From Candidatus Hydrogenedentota bacterium (lineage in GTDB: Bacteria; Hydrogenedentota; Hydrogenedentia; Hydrogenedentales; CAILVY01): a stretch of 64,000 nucleotides of DNA. Shown piece after piece: positions 18,515 through 27,747 of the stretch. Numbering within the stretch: position 1 is the stretch's first letter; each line of letters opens with the position of its first letter. The stretch covers positions 62,001 to 126,000 of the forward strand of contig JAKQOG010000020.1 of the NCBI GenBank assembly GCA_029565395.1. The letters run 5' to 3'. Position numbers and translations under genes: made by a program. The notes under the pieces are model-generated. The model ran no database searches. It was not told the DNA's origin and saw only the letters and a program-made list of their open reading frames with translations.

Positions 18515-19579
18515 CTATTTTGGCGCGGGAACGTATTCATACGACTCCCCCCACGTCATGCATACGGCGCGGGCGGCCTCATTTCCCAAGCGGACCCGGT
18601 TCAGCCAGTGCGGTTCGCGGTGATCGATGGTATGGCTGAGTTCGTTTTCATGGCCTGGGACAACCAACGCGGGGCGGAAACCCGCAATTACCCGGGGCAT
18701 ATCCGGCGTCCAACAGTTGGGCAGCAGTATGTCAATCCGCTGCGTTTCGGCCACCGTATCTATCCATTGGAAATCTTTATCATAGGCTTGATCCCCCGTA
18801 TGGGCGAAGGTCAGGCCTTCCGGAGTCGTCACCACCACCACGTTGTTTAGAGTCCGTTCTCCCTGGTGTCCCGGATAGTTGATGACACTCAGCCGGTCCG
18901 CATTTTCATGAATTGGAACAGTCTGCACCGTTCCAGCCTCGCGTTTTAGCCGGACAAGATGATCGTTGAAGGGACGGTTCTCCCACAATCCTTCCGGAAC
19001 CAACACCGGCTTGCCATTGCGAATGAACGCCTCCGCTACGTGTTGATCAGCATGATCCGCATGCACATGGCTGATAAATAGGATGTCGCATTGACGCGCA
19101 ATTTCCTCAACCACATCCTCAGGCAGGAGGAAACCATCCTTATTTACATGTTTTCCGGTAACGATATCGAATGCAATCGTTGTGGAGGCTGTCCGCACGA
19201 TAAAGCCGTGATCATATAATTTCCACAGACGTGCGCCGCGGGTCACGCGTTCCTCCTGGAGGGCGGCGATTACGGCTTGTGTCCTCCGAATGAAAAACGC
19301 CTGCACCGAGGCATAGCCCGGGGCCTCCGGATCATGCAATACAGTATCCAGCAAGAGTAATGCCGCCCGGCGTTCCAACGATTCCTCAATTTGGGGCGGG
19401 TACTTCTTCAAAAGGGCCTCCACGGCTTCCAGCGAATGCTGATGCTGCTGGTCAAGAAAGCCCGGAATATCCCCCCAATGTTCCTTGCGATTCTCTGAGG
19501 AATCCGCCGGTTCACAGAAGGAGCCCCAGCAGACACAGAGTAACGCCAACAGAAAATAGTTGCATTTGGCTGTAGTCAT
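18515..19579 (-). CDS. Exported metallo-beta-lactamase-fold hydrolase
   Basis: A 354-residue protein. The start at 19579 is chosen for the signal peptide (CNYFLLALLCVCWGSFC) and AAGGA 9 bases upstream; the frame stays open to 19711 without a better start. The MBL zinc motif HxHxDH is present as FISHVHADHADQH, followed by later metal-site segments FAHTGDQ and VVPGHENELSH. This pattern resembles the UlaG/L-ascorbate-6-phosphate lactonase-like and general MBL-fold groups, but here the protein is exported. The substrate is unknown. It converges with the carbonic anhydrase gene and diverges from the DUF4838 gene; the 161-base gap at 19580-19740 presumably holds both promoters. Confidence 0.8.
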   Translation of the reverse strand: MTTAKCNYFLLALLCVCWGSFCEPADSSENRKEHWGDIPGFLDQQHQHSLEAVEALLKKYPPQIEESLERRAALLLLDTVLHDPEAPGYASVQAFFIRRTQAVIAALQEERVTRGARLWKLYDHGFIVRTASTTIAFDIVTGKHVNKDGFLLPEDVVEEIARQCDILFISHVHADHADQHVAEAFIRNGKPVLVPEGLWENRPFNDHLVRLKREAGTVQTVPIHENADRLSVINYPGHQGERTLNNVVVVTTPEGLTFAHTGDQAYDKDFQWIDTVAETQRIDILLPNCWTPDMPRVIAGFRPALVVPGHENELSHTIDHREPHWLNRVRLGNEAARAVCMTWGESYEYVPAPK

Positions 19580-19740
19580 GATTTGAGATCCTTTTCCGTC
19601 TTTTTTCCGGTATGTAATCATATCATACTGTTCAAACCTGTCATTATCCATCAACGCCTTTAGGGTGGTTAAGAAAAACGCTAAGTTGACTGACTGGTAC
19701 CGCTGGGCCATAATCCGGGAGCACTTTGGAGACTATGGCA

Positions 19741-21621
19741 ATGCGTCATGTAAGGCAATTATTTACGTTGGTTCTTTGCATCATATGGGCGGGTGGATGT
19801 GCGGCATTACACGAAGGGAATGCGGTGCACACAGCGGGTTCCCCGTTTTCCCTGACACGGGACGGAACCCCCGCCTGCACCATAGTCCTATCGGCGAATC
19901 CAACACCCGCGGCACGGCTGGCGGCGCTGGAACTCCAGTTCCATGTGTTAAAAATCACCGGCGCCGAACTGCCCATCCGTACCGATTCCGAAAACGTTAC
20001 GGGTTCGCGCGTGCTTATCGGCGAAAGTGCAGCCACGCGTGCATTGGGATTCAAGGGACTGGATTTTGCTCCGCAGGAATACCTCATTGCCTTTCGCCCA
20101 GACACCTTGATTCTTATCGGACGCGACTGGGAGGATACGGAAGCAAACCGCCGTGAATTGGGACGGCCGATGTGTTGCGGTGACACCCTTGATTCGACAC
20201 GACAGCGCATCGATTACTGGAAAACGGCCGGCCTCCCGGAACGGAGCAGCGGCGAACTGGAACTCCCCGGTGTATATGACGATCAGGGGACCTGTTATGC
20301 AACCTATCATTTTATCGAACACTTCTGTAACGTTCGCTGGTATGGTCCAAGCGAAATAAGCATCCTGCTTCCCGAACAACGCACCCTTGTGGTCAAGGGT
20401 GCGGATATCCGCCGTTCACCGGCGCTCAAGGATCGGGATGCGCTCTGGTCGGGAAACTGGCCATTTATGCAGAAACAATGGGGACCTGTCACCCGGCCCG
20501 AGGTGTACCTGTTTTGGCGGCGTCTGCGCCTCGGCGGGGAAAAATGGGCTGGAAATCACACCTTCCACAAGAAGACAGTGGAGACGATTTTCACAAATCC
20601 TGAATATCAGGCGAAGGGACCCGGACGGGGAACCCAGCTCTGTTATTCCAATCCACTGCTCGTCGAACAGGTGGCCCAGATGGCCCGCGATTTCTTTGAT
20701 AGCAAGAATAATGCACCCGAAGGCTGGAAAGCAGTGGGCAACTATTTTGCAATTGTCCCCGACGACAATGCCAAATTCTGCCAATGCGGCCAGTGCACGG
20801 CATTGTTGGACTCAGGAAAAAACATGGGCACCGGGCAGTTCAGCAGCGGAACGGTCAGCAACTACTTCTTTTCGTTCGTAAACGCCGTCGCCCGTGAAGT
20901 GCGAAAGACCCATCCCGACAAATACATCGCCACGCTCGCCTATTGGGACTACGCCTTTCCGCCTCGCGGCTTTACCATCGAACCCAACGTCTCCATAGCC
21001 CCCTGCCTCCATACCTGCATGTACGCCATTCACAAAGAAATGCGCGAAAACGACATGAAGCTCTATCACGAATGGCTGCAACAGGCCAAGGCCCCGATGT
21101 TCCTCTGGAACTACTATCATCATCCCATGGAACCCGCGCTGATCGACAAATGGAAATGCTTCCCGAATATCATGGTGCACACTACCGCGGAATCCATGCG
21201 CATGTTTATCCGCGACGGCATCCGGGGGATTTTCATCTGTGGCGAGCAGGATATGTTGGAAGCTTACATAATCGCCAAGATTTGGGATGATCCCACACAG
21301 GATGTAGATGACATGCTGCACGAATTCTTCACCCGGTATTTCGGGGCATCCGCCAAGCCGATGGAAAAGTTCTATCGCAATATTGAGGAGATTGCCTGCA
21401 ATCCGGAGAACTATCCCCCGCCGTTGTACCGGAGAAACGGCATCGATTGGAAAAAAGTGGCCTGGACACACTTGGGCGCCGAAGAACGAATGAAAGAACT
21501 GGGTGCTTTGATGCACCGCGCCCAAACACTTGCCCAAACGGAACAGGAAAAACAGCGGGTTGAGTTATGGTGCGGCGCGCTCTGGAAATGGATGGAAGAA
21601 GGCTACAATGAATCCAAGTAA
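19741..21621 (+). CDS. Exported DUF4838-domain protein (alpha-glucuronidase-like)
   Basis: A 626-residue protein. ATG 19741 is preceded at 9 bases by GGAG; in-frame TTG 19726 and ATG 19735 are possible but too close to that site. The signal peptide ends near AGGCAAL, a possible lipobox. Residues 30-200 form a GH67/GH20-type N-terminal domain (LAALELQFHVLKITGAELPI, RVLIGESAATRALG). The central region is DUF4838, with its typical Cys pair in IVPDDNAKFCQCGQCTALLD, then WDYAFPPRGF and FLWNYYHHP. The C-terminal helices include DDMLHEFFTRYFGASAKPM. DUF4838 proteins are abundant in glycan-degrading bacteria, but the reaction is not established; a barrel hydrolase acting on uronates or amino sugars is the likely role. 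A related, Tat-exported protein is at 57362. Confidence 0.75.
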   Translation: MRHVRQLFTLVLCIIWAGGCAALHEGNAVHTAGSPFSLTRDGTPACTIVLSANPTPAARLAALELQFHVLKITGAELPIRTDSENVTGSRVLIGESAATRALGFKGLDFAPQEYLIAFRPDTLILIGRDWEDTEANRRELGRPMCCGDTLDSTRQRIDYWKTAGLPERSSGELELPGVYDDQGTCYATYHFIEHFCNVRWYGPSEISILLPEQRTLVVKGADIRRSPALKDRDALWSGNWPFMQKQWGPVTRPEVYLFWRRLRLGGEKWAGNHTFHKKTVETIFTNPEYQAKGPGRGTQLCYSNPLLVEQVAQMARDFFDSKNNAPEGWKAVGNYFAIVPDDNAKFCQCGQCTALLDSGKNMGTGQFSSGTVSNYFFSFVNAVAREVRKTHPDKYIATLAYWDYAFPPRGFTIEPNVSIAPCLHTCMYAIHKEMRENDMKLYHEWLQQAKAPMFLWNYYHHPMEPALIDKWKCFPNIMVHTTAESMRMFIRDGIRGIFICGEQDMLEAYIIAKIWDDPTQDVDDMLHEFFTRYFGASAKPMEKFYRNIEEIACNPENYPPPLYRRNGIDWKKVAWTHLGAEERMKELGALMHRAQTLAQTEQEKQRVELWCGALWKWMEEGYNESK

Positions 21622-21641
21622 CTGACGCGGGCCGCGGCGGC

Positions 21642-21670
21642 TTGTCTCTGGCGCGCGGACCGCGTACACT
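21642..21670 (+). promoter_or_regulatory. Candidate sigma-70 promoter for GH106-like gene
   Basis: TTGTCT (21642-21647) and TACACT (21665-21670) are separated by 17 bases in the gap before the GH106-like gene. Each box matches four of six consensus bases, so the call rests mainly on spacing and position. Confidence 0.35.
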
Positions 21671-21718
21671 CCATCGGTCTGTGTTTTGTGTATATTTTCA
21701 GCCCAGGAGTGTTGAACG

Positions 21719-24700
21719 ATGCGATTCAGCATTGGAGTCTGTTTTCTTTGGGTGTCCTGTAGTGCGCTGGCGGGCGAACCCGGCCCCGCACTGTCCGGTG
21801 AACCGCCGAAAGACGCCGCGGGATATCCTTCTTCAAATACGGGCCTCGATCCCAAACAGGGTTTTGCGGCTCCCCCGCATGGCTATGGGGAAGTGCCCTT
21901 CTGGTGGTGGACCGGTGACCCGCTGGACAAAGAACGCCTGTTGTGGCAATTGGACCAGTTACAGGCCGTGGGGTGTCCAGGGGTGCAGATCAACTACGCC
22001 CACGATCCCAGTATGACCACCTACGCCGTAGAGCCGCCCATTTTTTCCGAGGCATGGTGGGATGTCTTCAGTTGGATGGCGGGTGAATGCAGGAAACGGA
22101 ACATGGGCATCGGCCTGAGCGGATACACCATTGACTGGCCGGGCCGCGGCAATTTGTTCCGCAAGATAGGGATTACCGACGGTTCCCTGCGCGGTGCAAG
22201 TCTCGCCATGGAGAAAAAGAGCGTGGAGGGCGGAATCGCACTGGAATGGTTGCTTCCGGAACCGCCCGTGTCCGTCATGGCCTATCATTATAATAAAAAA
22301 ACGCTCAAGACCGGATCGGACACTGATCTGCGACCGTTCATGAAAGACCAAACACTCATCTGGACCCCGCCCAAAGGCCGATGGGAGGTCGTGGCGGTGT
22401 TTCCCAAGACGGAACCCTACTCAGTGGATCCGATGCGTCCGGAATCGGGGAAGAAAACGATTGAGAAATTCTTCCAGCCCTTTGTTGAACATTGTCCAGG
22501 AGATGCGGCCAAAGCACTCAATTACTTCTTTCAGGACGAACTTAATTTCGGGTTGGAAGGCTGGCTGTGGAATGACCGCTTTACGGAGGAGTTCGCCAAG
22601 CGAAAAGGCTACGATATTCTGCCGCTGCTGCCCGCCCTCTTCGTAAATATAGGTCCCATTACGCCGAAAGTGCGCTTGGATTATTCGGATGTCATGGTTG
22701 CCCTTTCCGAAGAATGTTATTTCAAGCCCATTTTCGACTGGCATTGGCAGCGCGGCCTCATCTATGCCTGCGATTCCGGCGGACGAGGCCAGAACCCGCT
22801 CGAGTTTGGCGACTACTTCCGGGCCGTGCGCTGGTATACCGCCCCGGGGCATGACACGCCGGGGGGCAAAGCCGATTTGCGCAAAAACAAAGTGTCCAGT
22901 TCCATTTCCCACCTTTACCAGCGCCCACGCGTCTGGTTGGAGGGCTATCACAGCCTCGGATGGGGCGCCACACCCGCGGCCATCTTTGATTCCACCTGCC
23001 GCAATTTCCTGTATGGCGCGAACCTGCTGAACCTCCATGGCCTCTATTACACCACGCACGGAAGCTTCTGGGAATGGGCGCCCCCCTGTTACCACTTCCG
23101 CATGCCGTACTGGGAGCACATGCGGGGTTTCTTCAACTACTTCGAGCGCCTCAGTTATCTGCTCAGCCAGGGTGTCCATCACTGCGATGTGGCCGTGATG
23201 TATCCCGTCGCGCCGATGGAGGCGGACATGGGCGGCGAAGTGGCGCGTGAGCTGGCCTTTAAAACGGGGTGTGATCTCTTTGAAAAACACGGCCTCGATT
23301 TTGACTTCATGGACTTCGAGTCGCTGGCGCGTGCGGAGATCCGTGACCGCCAGTTATGCGTTTCGGGCGAGGCGTACCGCGTGCTCATTCTTCCGGGCAT
23401 GCGCGCCCTGCGTTATTCCACCTTGCGAAAGGCCATCGAATTTTACCGTGCGGGCGGCGTGGTCCTGGCCGTCGGCGCGTTGCCGGAAGCGAGTGACCGC
23501 ATGGGCGGGAATGACCCGGAATTGGACGCGGTGGTGAAGGAAATGTTCGGGGTCACCGCGGCGGTGCATGCCACGGACAAAAAGGCCGATGTGCAAAAAA
23601 ATAGCGCGGGCGGCTTCGGCGCGGCGGCGGCTTCCGCGGCTTCTCTCGCGGAAATCATCAACAGCGCCATTCCGCGCGATTTCATTCCTGAAGGTCCGGC
23701 GCAGGTGTTGCACCGCCACATCGGTTCTTATGATGTCTTCATGGTCATGGGGGCCGCTAAAAATTCCTCCTGCTTCTTCCGGGCCAAGGGCAATGTTGAA
23801 TTGTGGAATCCATGGACCGGTGAGCGCCGGCCCGTTCTGACGCGTTGCGAAGAGCAGGGCGGCACGCGGGTTCAGATGCCGCTTGACACTGCCGATGCAC
23901 AGATTATCGTCTTTTCCCCTGACCCGTCCGGCCCCGCCGTGGCGCACTGCGATCTTGACGAAGTGGCGTCCGTGGAACAATCGGGTGATAAAACCAAGGT
24001 TGTTGGCTATGCCAATTCGCCAGGAACCAAGCGCGCCCGCGTAATAGTGGGTGGGAAAGAACAAACCTTGCAGGGCGAAGCACAACCCAGTGCGCCTCCG
24101 CTCGAACTGGAAGGACCGTGGGAATTCGAGTTGAAGCCGGTAATGAACAACCGCTGGGGCGATTTTCGTCTGCCCGTGGTAGACACGGTCATCGGCCCGG
24201 AAGCGCGCCGCTTTGCCTATGCCGAAGAACAAACCCCGAATCCCGGGTGGCAAGCCCCTGCCACGGATACCTCCACGTGGCGAAAAGAAACGCATTCGTT
24301 CGGCCAGCGTTTTTGGAAACTTGGTCCATTGCCTGCCGATGCGGACATGTCGGCGCTGGAAAAGGAACTGGCGAAACTCAACCAAGTGGATGCCGCGAAG
24401 CCTGTGAGTGTCAACGGGCGTGAATATGCGTGGCAACCCTATGCCTACTCCACCCGCTGGGGCGTTGAAGGCGATCCCGGCCCGCAGGGGCACCATGGCC
24501 TGAAAGAAAAGGTCTCCGACGATTTTATCGCGTTGGGGAAACCCGATTACACGGGGATCGAAATCGAATATCAACCGGAACCGGGAGGCACGCGGTATTA
24601 CCTCTGGACAACCGCGCGTGCCGGCAAGGCCGGAAACGCAAAGATCCGTCTGGGCGGACTTCAACCGGGCGCGGTATACATCAATGAAAGCGCGCTGCAA

Positions 24701-25528
24701 CTTGGCGCCGAAATCGTGGCCTTGCATGAGGGCGCCAATCCCGTTCTGTTGCGCTTCGATCAACCGGGTCGCACGCATTTCGTCCTGGAGATGGAATCCG
24801 CCGCCACACAAAAAGAAAAAACACCCTTGGCCATGTCCTGGTATGACAACCCCGGCGTGGTCGCGTTTGACGCATTGCCGGAACGCAAAACGCCCGCTGG
24901 CTGGTACCGGTTCGTCTCACCGCCCGGCCTGAATAAGATGCGTTTTGCCGTGCACGGAAACGCACAGGTTTGGGCCGAAGGCACACCCATGACGCTTATA
25001 CGGGGCGATGCCGCGCCGGATGGCGCGCGCGCCTATGAAGCGGTTGTGGCCAACCCCAGCCCCAAGGCGGTCGTGGTGGCGCTCCGTATCGAGCAGGATC
25101 GCGGATATTATGGCGGTGCGGTATTCCCCGGCCCCGTGCGGCTTGAATGCAGCCCCGGCGAAATCGAAACGGGCGACTGGGCAAACGTGGGCGTGCTCGA
25201 ACATTACTCTGGCGGTGCATGGTATCGAAAAACGGTGACTCTGACGGACGAACAATGCCGGGGCCGTGTCATGCTCAATTTGGGAAATGTGGTGGCCACC
25301 GCCGAGGTTCATGTGAACGGCACCAAGGCAGGGCTTTGCTTGACGCCGCCGTGGAAAATGGATATTTCTTCGTTCGTTAAGCCCGGCGAGAACCGAATCG
25401 AAATTCTGGTCTGCAACACACTCTCCAATCACTACGGAACCATTCCCACACATTATCGGGGTTCACCCTTATCCGGTCTTCTTGGTCCTGTCACCATTGA
25501 GACCATGCAATCGGTTGTGCTGCAATAG
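21719..25528 (+). CDS. GH106-like alpha-L-rhamnosidase, exported
   Basis: A 1269-residue protein with AGGAG before ATG 21719 and a signal peptide (SIGVCFLWVSCSALAG). The start of the mature protein (GEVPFWWWTGDPLDKERLLW, then QLQAVGCPGVQINYAHDP) is characteristic of the large GH106 rhamnosidase-type family. The barrel continues through LSGYTIDWPGRGNLF, FQDELNFGLEGW (candidate catalytic Glu) and WLEGYHSLGWGATP. A GATase-like segment (YRVLILPGMRALR) and C-terminal beta-sandwich, carbohydrate-binding-like domains follow (ATAEVHVNGTKAGLCLTPPW at about residue 1205). Inverting GH106 enzymes remove alpha-L-rhamnose from pectin side chains and glycoconjugates. The length agrees with the family. It has its own candidate promoter and is followed by a beta-propeller glycosidase. 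Confidence 0.75.
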   Translation: MRFSIGVCFLWVSCSALAGEPGPALSGEPPKDAAGYPSSNTGLDPKQGFAAPPHGYGEVPFWWWTGDPLDKERLLWQLDQLQAVGCPGVQINYAHDPSMTTYAVEPPIFSEAWWDVFSWMAGECRKRNMGIGLSGYTIDWPGRGNLFRKIGITDGSLRGASLAMEKKSVEGGIALEWLLPEPPVSVMAYHYNKKTLKTGSDTDLRPFMKDQTLIWTPPKGRWEVVAVFPKTEPYSVDPMRPESGKKTIEKFFQPFVEHCPGDAAKALNYFFQDELNFGLEGWLWNDRFTEEFAKRKGYDILPLLPALFVNIGPITPKVRLDYSDVMVALSEECYFKPIFDWHWQRGLIYACDSGGRGQNPLEFGDYFRAVRWYTAPGHDTPGGKADLRKNKVSSSISHLYQRPRVWLEGYHSLGWGATPAAIFDSTCRNFLYGANLLNLHGLYYTTHGSFWEWAPPCYHFRMPYWEHMRGFFNYFERLSYLLSQGVHHCDVAVMYPVAPMEADMGGEVARELAFKTGCDLFEKHGLDFDFMDFESLARAEIRDRQLCVSGEAYRVLILPGMRALRYSTLRKAIEFYRAGGVVLAVGALPEASDRMGGNDPELDAVVKEMFGVTAAVHATDKKADVQKNSAGGFGAAAASAASLAEIINSAIPRDFIPEGPAQVLHRHIGSYDVFMVMGAAKNSSCFFRAKGNVELWNPWTGERRPVLTRCEEQGGTRVQMPLDTADAQIIVFSPDPSGPAVAHCDLDEVASVEQSGDKTKVVGYANSPGTKRARVIVGGKEQTLQGEAQPSAPPLELEGPWEFELKPVMNNRWGDFRLPVVDTVIGPEARRFAYAEEQTPNPGWQAPATDTSTWRKETHSFGQRFWKLGPLPADADMSALEKELAKLNQVDAAKPVSVNGREYAWQPYAYSTRWGVEGDPGPQGHHGLKEKVSDDFIALGKPDYTGIEIEYQPEPGGTRYYLWTTARAGKAGNAKIRLGGLQPGAVYINESALQLGAEIVALHEGANPVLLRFDQPGRTHFVLEMESAATQKEKTPLAMSWYDNPGVVAFDALPERKTPAGWYRFVSPPGLNKMRFAVHGNAQVWAEGTPMTLIRGDAAPDGARAYEAVVANPSPKAVVVALRIEQDRGYYGGAVFPGPVRLECSPGEIETGDWANVGVLEHYSGGAWYRKTVTLTDEQCRGRVMLNLGNVVATAEVHVNGTKAGLCLTPPWKMDISSFVKPGENRIEILVCNTLSNHYGTIPTHYRGSPLSGLLGPVTIETMQSVVLQ

Positions 25529-25604
25529 GGCCTTGGGAAAAAACGAATCAGTATTTTGTGAAAGAAACGTCTGGCTTGGATGAGAAAATACAGGAGTCAA
25601 AAGC

Positions 25605-27119
25605 ATGGATAGAGTGAAAATTCTCGGATGGTTACTGGCCTTGGCACTTGGCTGGAACGCTTGGGGATCGCCACCGGTCTCGCCATTTCCCGTTGAAGAT
25701 AAAGCACAGATGTTTGTGGACCAAGTCCTTGTCCGCGAGGCGCAAGGCGTCTGTTTCACCATGCACCCCGCCCAAAAGCATCCGGAAAATCCCGTACTCA
25801 AAGCCGATAAACCCTGGGAAGGCTGGCGCGTTGAACTGTATGGCAATGTGATCCGCGACGAAGAGGAAAAACTCTTTAAAATGTGGTATTTGGGGGAGGA
25901 ACTGAAAACGTTCCCGAATTACGCCGTCTACTATGCCACAAGCCCCGACGGCGTGCATTGGGAAAAACCTTTCCTGGGCGTGGTGAACACGCCAAACTAT
26001 CCACAGCACAACGTGGTTATAGCGGACCTTATTTTGCCTTCCGTGATTAAGGACAACGCCGATCCGGATCCCGCAAAACGCTATAAACTCATCGGATGGG
26101 ATCAAAAACGGGCCGGGTATCACACCTGGATTTCTCCGGACGGGCTGCACTGGACCCCATTCAGCGAAACGCCCTTGTGCCGGGGCGGCGATGTGATCAC
26201 CGGCTACTATGATGAGCAGCGTTCGCTATATGTGGCATTCCCAAAGATTAATCATCCGGTGCGCGGGCATGACCGCCGCGTGTTCTGGCTGATCACCAGT
26301 CCGGATTTCAAAACCTGGAGCGAGCCCGAATTAATTTTCACGCCGGACCTCCGCGATGATGCCTCGTCCCTGTCCCGCATCGAGGAATCACGCCCCTTGC
26401 TGGATGTGCCGGATAATCCAACACTGATGCGCACCGAGTTCTACGGCCTGGGCGTGTATCCCGCGGAATCGTGCACCCTAGCGTTTCTGTGGATGCTCAC
26501 CATCAACAATGATGCGCGGTATGGGAACCAGGAAGGCCCGGGGGAACTCCAACTCGCGGTATCGCGTGATCTGCATCATTGGGAACGCCCCTTCCGCACC
26601 CCCTGTGTGCCGCGCGGCAAGCCCGGCGATTGGGACGGCGGCTTTTTTGAATGCCAGTCGCGCGCATTGCGGGTGGGCGATGAAATTTGGCTCTACTACG
26701 GCGCATCCACCTACACCCATGGAACGCCGTGTCTGTATCGCGAAGAAAATACCGGACGTGGCGCCCAGCACACCAGTTCTGTTGGGCTCGCCATCTGGCC
26801 GCTGGATCGCTTTGTCAGCGCCGATGCCCCCGTCGAAGGCGGCATGCTTAAAACCGTTCCGATCCTCTTCACGGGAAACCGCCTGGAATTGAACGCACGG
26901 ACAAAACCGGGCGGCGCCATCACGGTGGCGATCCTCGATGCCGCCGGAAATCCTCTTCCCGGCTACGAAAACTCGGAAGCATTCTCCGGAGATGATCTCC
27001 GGCATCTGGTTCAATGGAAAGATTCAACGGACATCTCCTCCTTGAGCGGAAAGCCGGTATGCCTTCTATTCACGCTGAAAAACGCGGAATTGTTCACCTT
27101 CGCATTTCGAAAAGGCTAG
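25605..27119 (+). CDS. Exported beta-propeller glycosidase-like protein (GH32/GH43 fold)
   Basis: A 504-residue protein starting at ATG 25605 after an ACAGGAG site, with a signal peptide (LGWLLALALGWNAWG). The body has the repeated motifs of five-bladed propeller hydrolases: LYGNVIRDEEEKLFKMWYLG, YYATSPDGVHWEKP, WISPDGLHWTPFSE, LAVSRDLHHWERPF and EIWLYYGAST. Candidate acidic residues recur at blade starts. The protein ends in a short beta domain (LFTFAFRKG). This type is common in planctomycete-like genomes and usually annotated as a hypothetical or GH32-like protein; its substrate is unknown. Its last four bases overlap the end of the convergent HQH gene. Confidence 0.65.
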   Translation: MDRVKILGWLLALALGWNAWGSPPVSPFPVEDKAQMFVDQVLVREAQGVCFTMHPAQKHPENPVLKADKPWEGWRVELYGNVIRDEEEKLFKMWYLGEELKTFPNYAVYYATSPDGVHWEKPFLGVVNTPNYPQHNVVIADLILPSVIKDNADPDPAKRYKLIGWDQKRAGYHTWISPDGLHWTPFSETPLCRGGDVITGYYDEQRSLYVAFPKINHPVRGHDRRVFWLITSPDFKTWSEPELIFTPDLRDDASSLSRIEESRPLLDVPDNPTLMRTEFYGLGVYPAESCTLAFLWMLTINNDARYGNQEGPGELQLAVSRDLHHWERPFRTPCVPRGKPGDWDGGFFECQSRALRVGDEIWLYYGASTYTHGTPCLYREENTGRGAQHTSSVGLAIWPLDRFVSADAPVEGGMLKTVPILFTGNRLELNARTKPGGAITVAILDAAGNPLPGYENSEAFSGDDLRHLVQWKDSTDISSLSGKPVCLLFTLKNAELFTFAFRKG

Positions 27120-27601
27120 TTATGGTGACAACTGGGGGTTACGGTAAGATGTGCGGCACAGAGAACCTCTTCAACCCTCTCCCGTTCTTGTTCTTCGATA
27201 TGAATATGCTGGTGAACCTCGCACCAGCCCCCCCCAATCTGTCCGCCCGCGTCAAGGACTTCCTTGAGGGTGTGTTTATCCAGCACCCCCACCATTCGCG
27301 ATGCAATGAGCCAATGTGCATTTTCAGGCTTGGAGGCGTCATGCGAGTTGTCATAAACCTCCTCCGGGTGTAATTCCGGGTGGAGCGTGTTTTTTTCTGA
27401 TGCGTAGAATATTGCATACCCCCCCGTCCGCAGAATCTCCTCTATTTGCTCTTTGTTGTGCGGATTTACACAGATATGCTGGTGCGTATCATACCAGCCG
27501 TCCCCCAATACTGCCCCAAGCCTGATGATCGCGTCAGCCGTTTCTTCGGTCAGAACTTCGGCCTTTTTCGCGGCAATTATCCAATGCTCCAGCTTTGGCA
27601 T
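27116..27601 (-). CDS. Small protein with duplicated GW-x3-HQH module
   Basis: A 161-residue cytoplasmic protein (no signal peptide) that I cannot assign to a family. It consists of two copies of one module: residues 5-62 (HWIIAAKKAEVLTEETADAI, then GDGWYDTHQHICV) and 95-152 (HWLIASRMVGVLDKHTLKEV, then GGGWCEVHQHIHI), with the HQH motifs exactly 90 residues apart (40-42 and 130-132). The conserved GW-x3-HQH suggests a metal or ligand site; the protein also ends in CHH. Reality is supported by the internal duplication and by a strong minus-strand promoter (TTGGCA, 17 bases, TATAAT) upstream. An opposing frame at 27014-27373 has no such support. The gene diverges from the V-type ATPase operon. 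Confidence 0.7.
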   Translation of the reverse strand: MPKLEHWIIAAKKAEVLTEETADAIIRLGAVLGDGWYDTHQHICVNPHNKEQIEEILRTGGYAIFYASEKNTLHPELHPEEVYDNSHDASKPENAHWLIASRMVGVLDKHTLKEVLDAGGQIGGGWCEVHQHIHIEEQERERVEEVLCAAHLTVTPSCHHN

Positions 27602-27618
27602 GGCTATTTGCTCGCTTT

Positions 27619-27635
27619 TGTCCCTTTATGGGACA
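27619..27635. promoter_or_regulatory. Inverted repeat in the leader of the HQH gene
   Basis: TGTCCC-TTTAT-GGGACA is a 6-base-pair inverted repeat just downstream of the predicted minus-strand transcription start and 18 bases before the HQH start codon. It could be an operator or a small mRNA hairpin near the ribosome site. Confidence 0.4.
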
Positions 27636-27646
27636 TCTCCACATTA

Positions 27647-27675
27647 ATTATACCTTATTTTTTTACTATTGCCAA
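27647..27675 (-). promoter_or_regulatory. Sigma-70 promoter of the HQH gene
   Basis: On the minus strand TTGGCA (27670-27675) and a perfect TATAAT (27647-27652) are 17 bases apart. The predicted start near 27640 gives a leader of about 40 bases. The -35 box overlaps that of the plus-strand ATPase promoter. Confidence 0.65.
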
Positions 27676-27697
27676 AACCAAAATTCTGGCTTAAAAT
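27669..27697 (+). promoter_or_regulatory. Sigma-70 promoter of the V-type ATPase operon
   Basis: TTGCCA (27669-27674) and TAAAAT (27692-27697) are 17 bases apart, 50 bases before the first ATPase gene. Five of six bases in each box match the consensus. It shares its -35 region with the opposing HQH promoter, so the two could not be occupied by polymerase at once. Confidence 0.6.
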
Positions 27698-27747
27698 AGA
27701 GGTAGAACGCGGTGGTTTATGCGCGTGGTGGACGGAAATCGAACGCC

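Noticed and set aside
23354..24811. Minus-strand open frame of 485 residues
   Set aside because: It is antisense to the GH106-like gene, whose coding pattern is unambiguous; typical shadow frame in GC-rich sequence.
27014..27373. Plus-strand frame of 119 residues at the end of the propeller gene
   Set aside because: It lies opposite the HQH gene, which has an internal duplication and a good promoter; the plus frame has neither.
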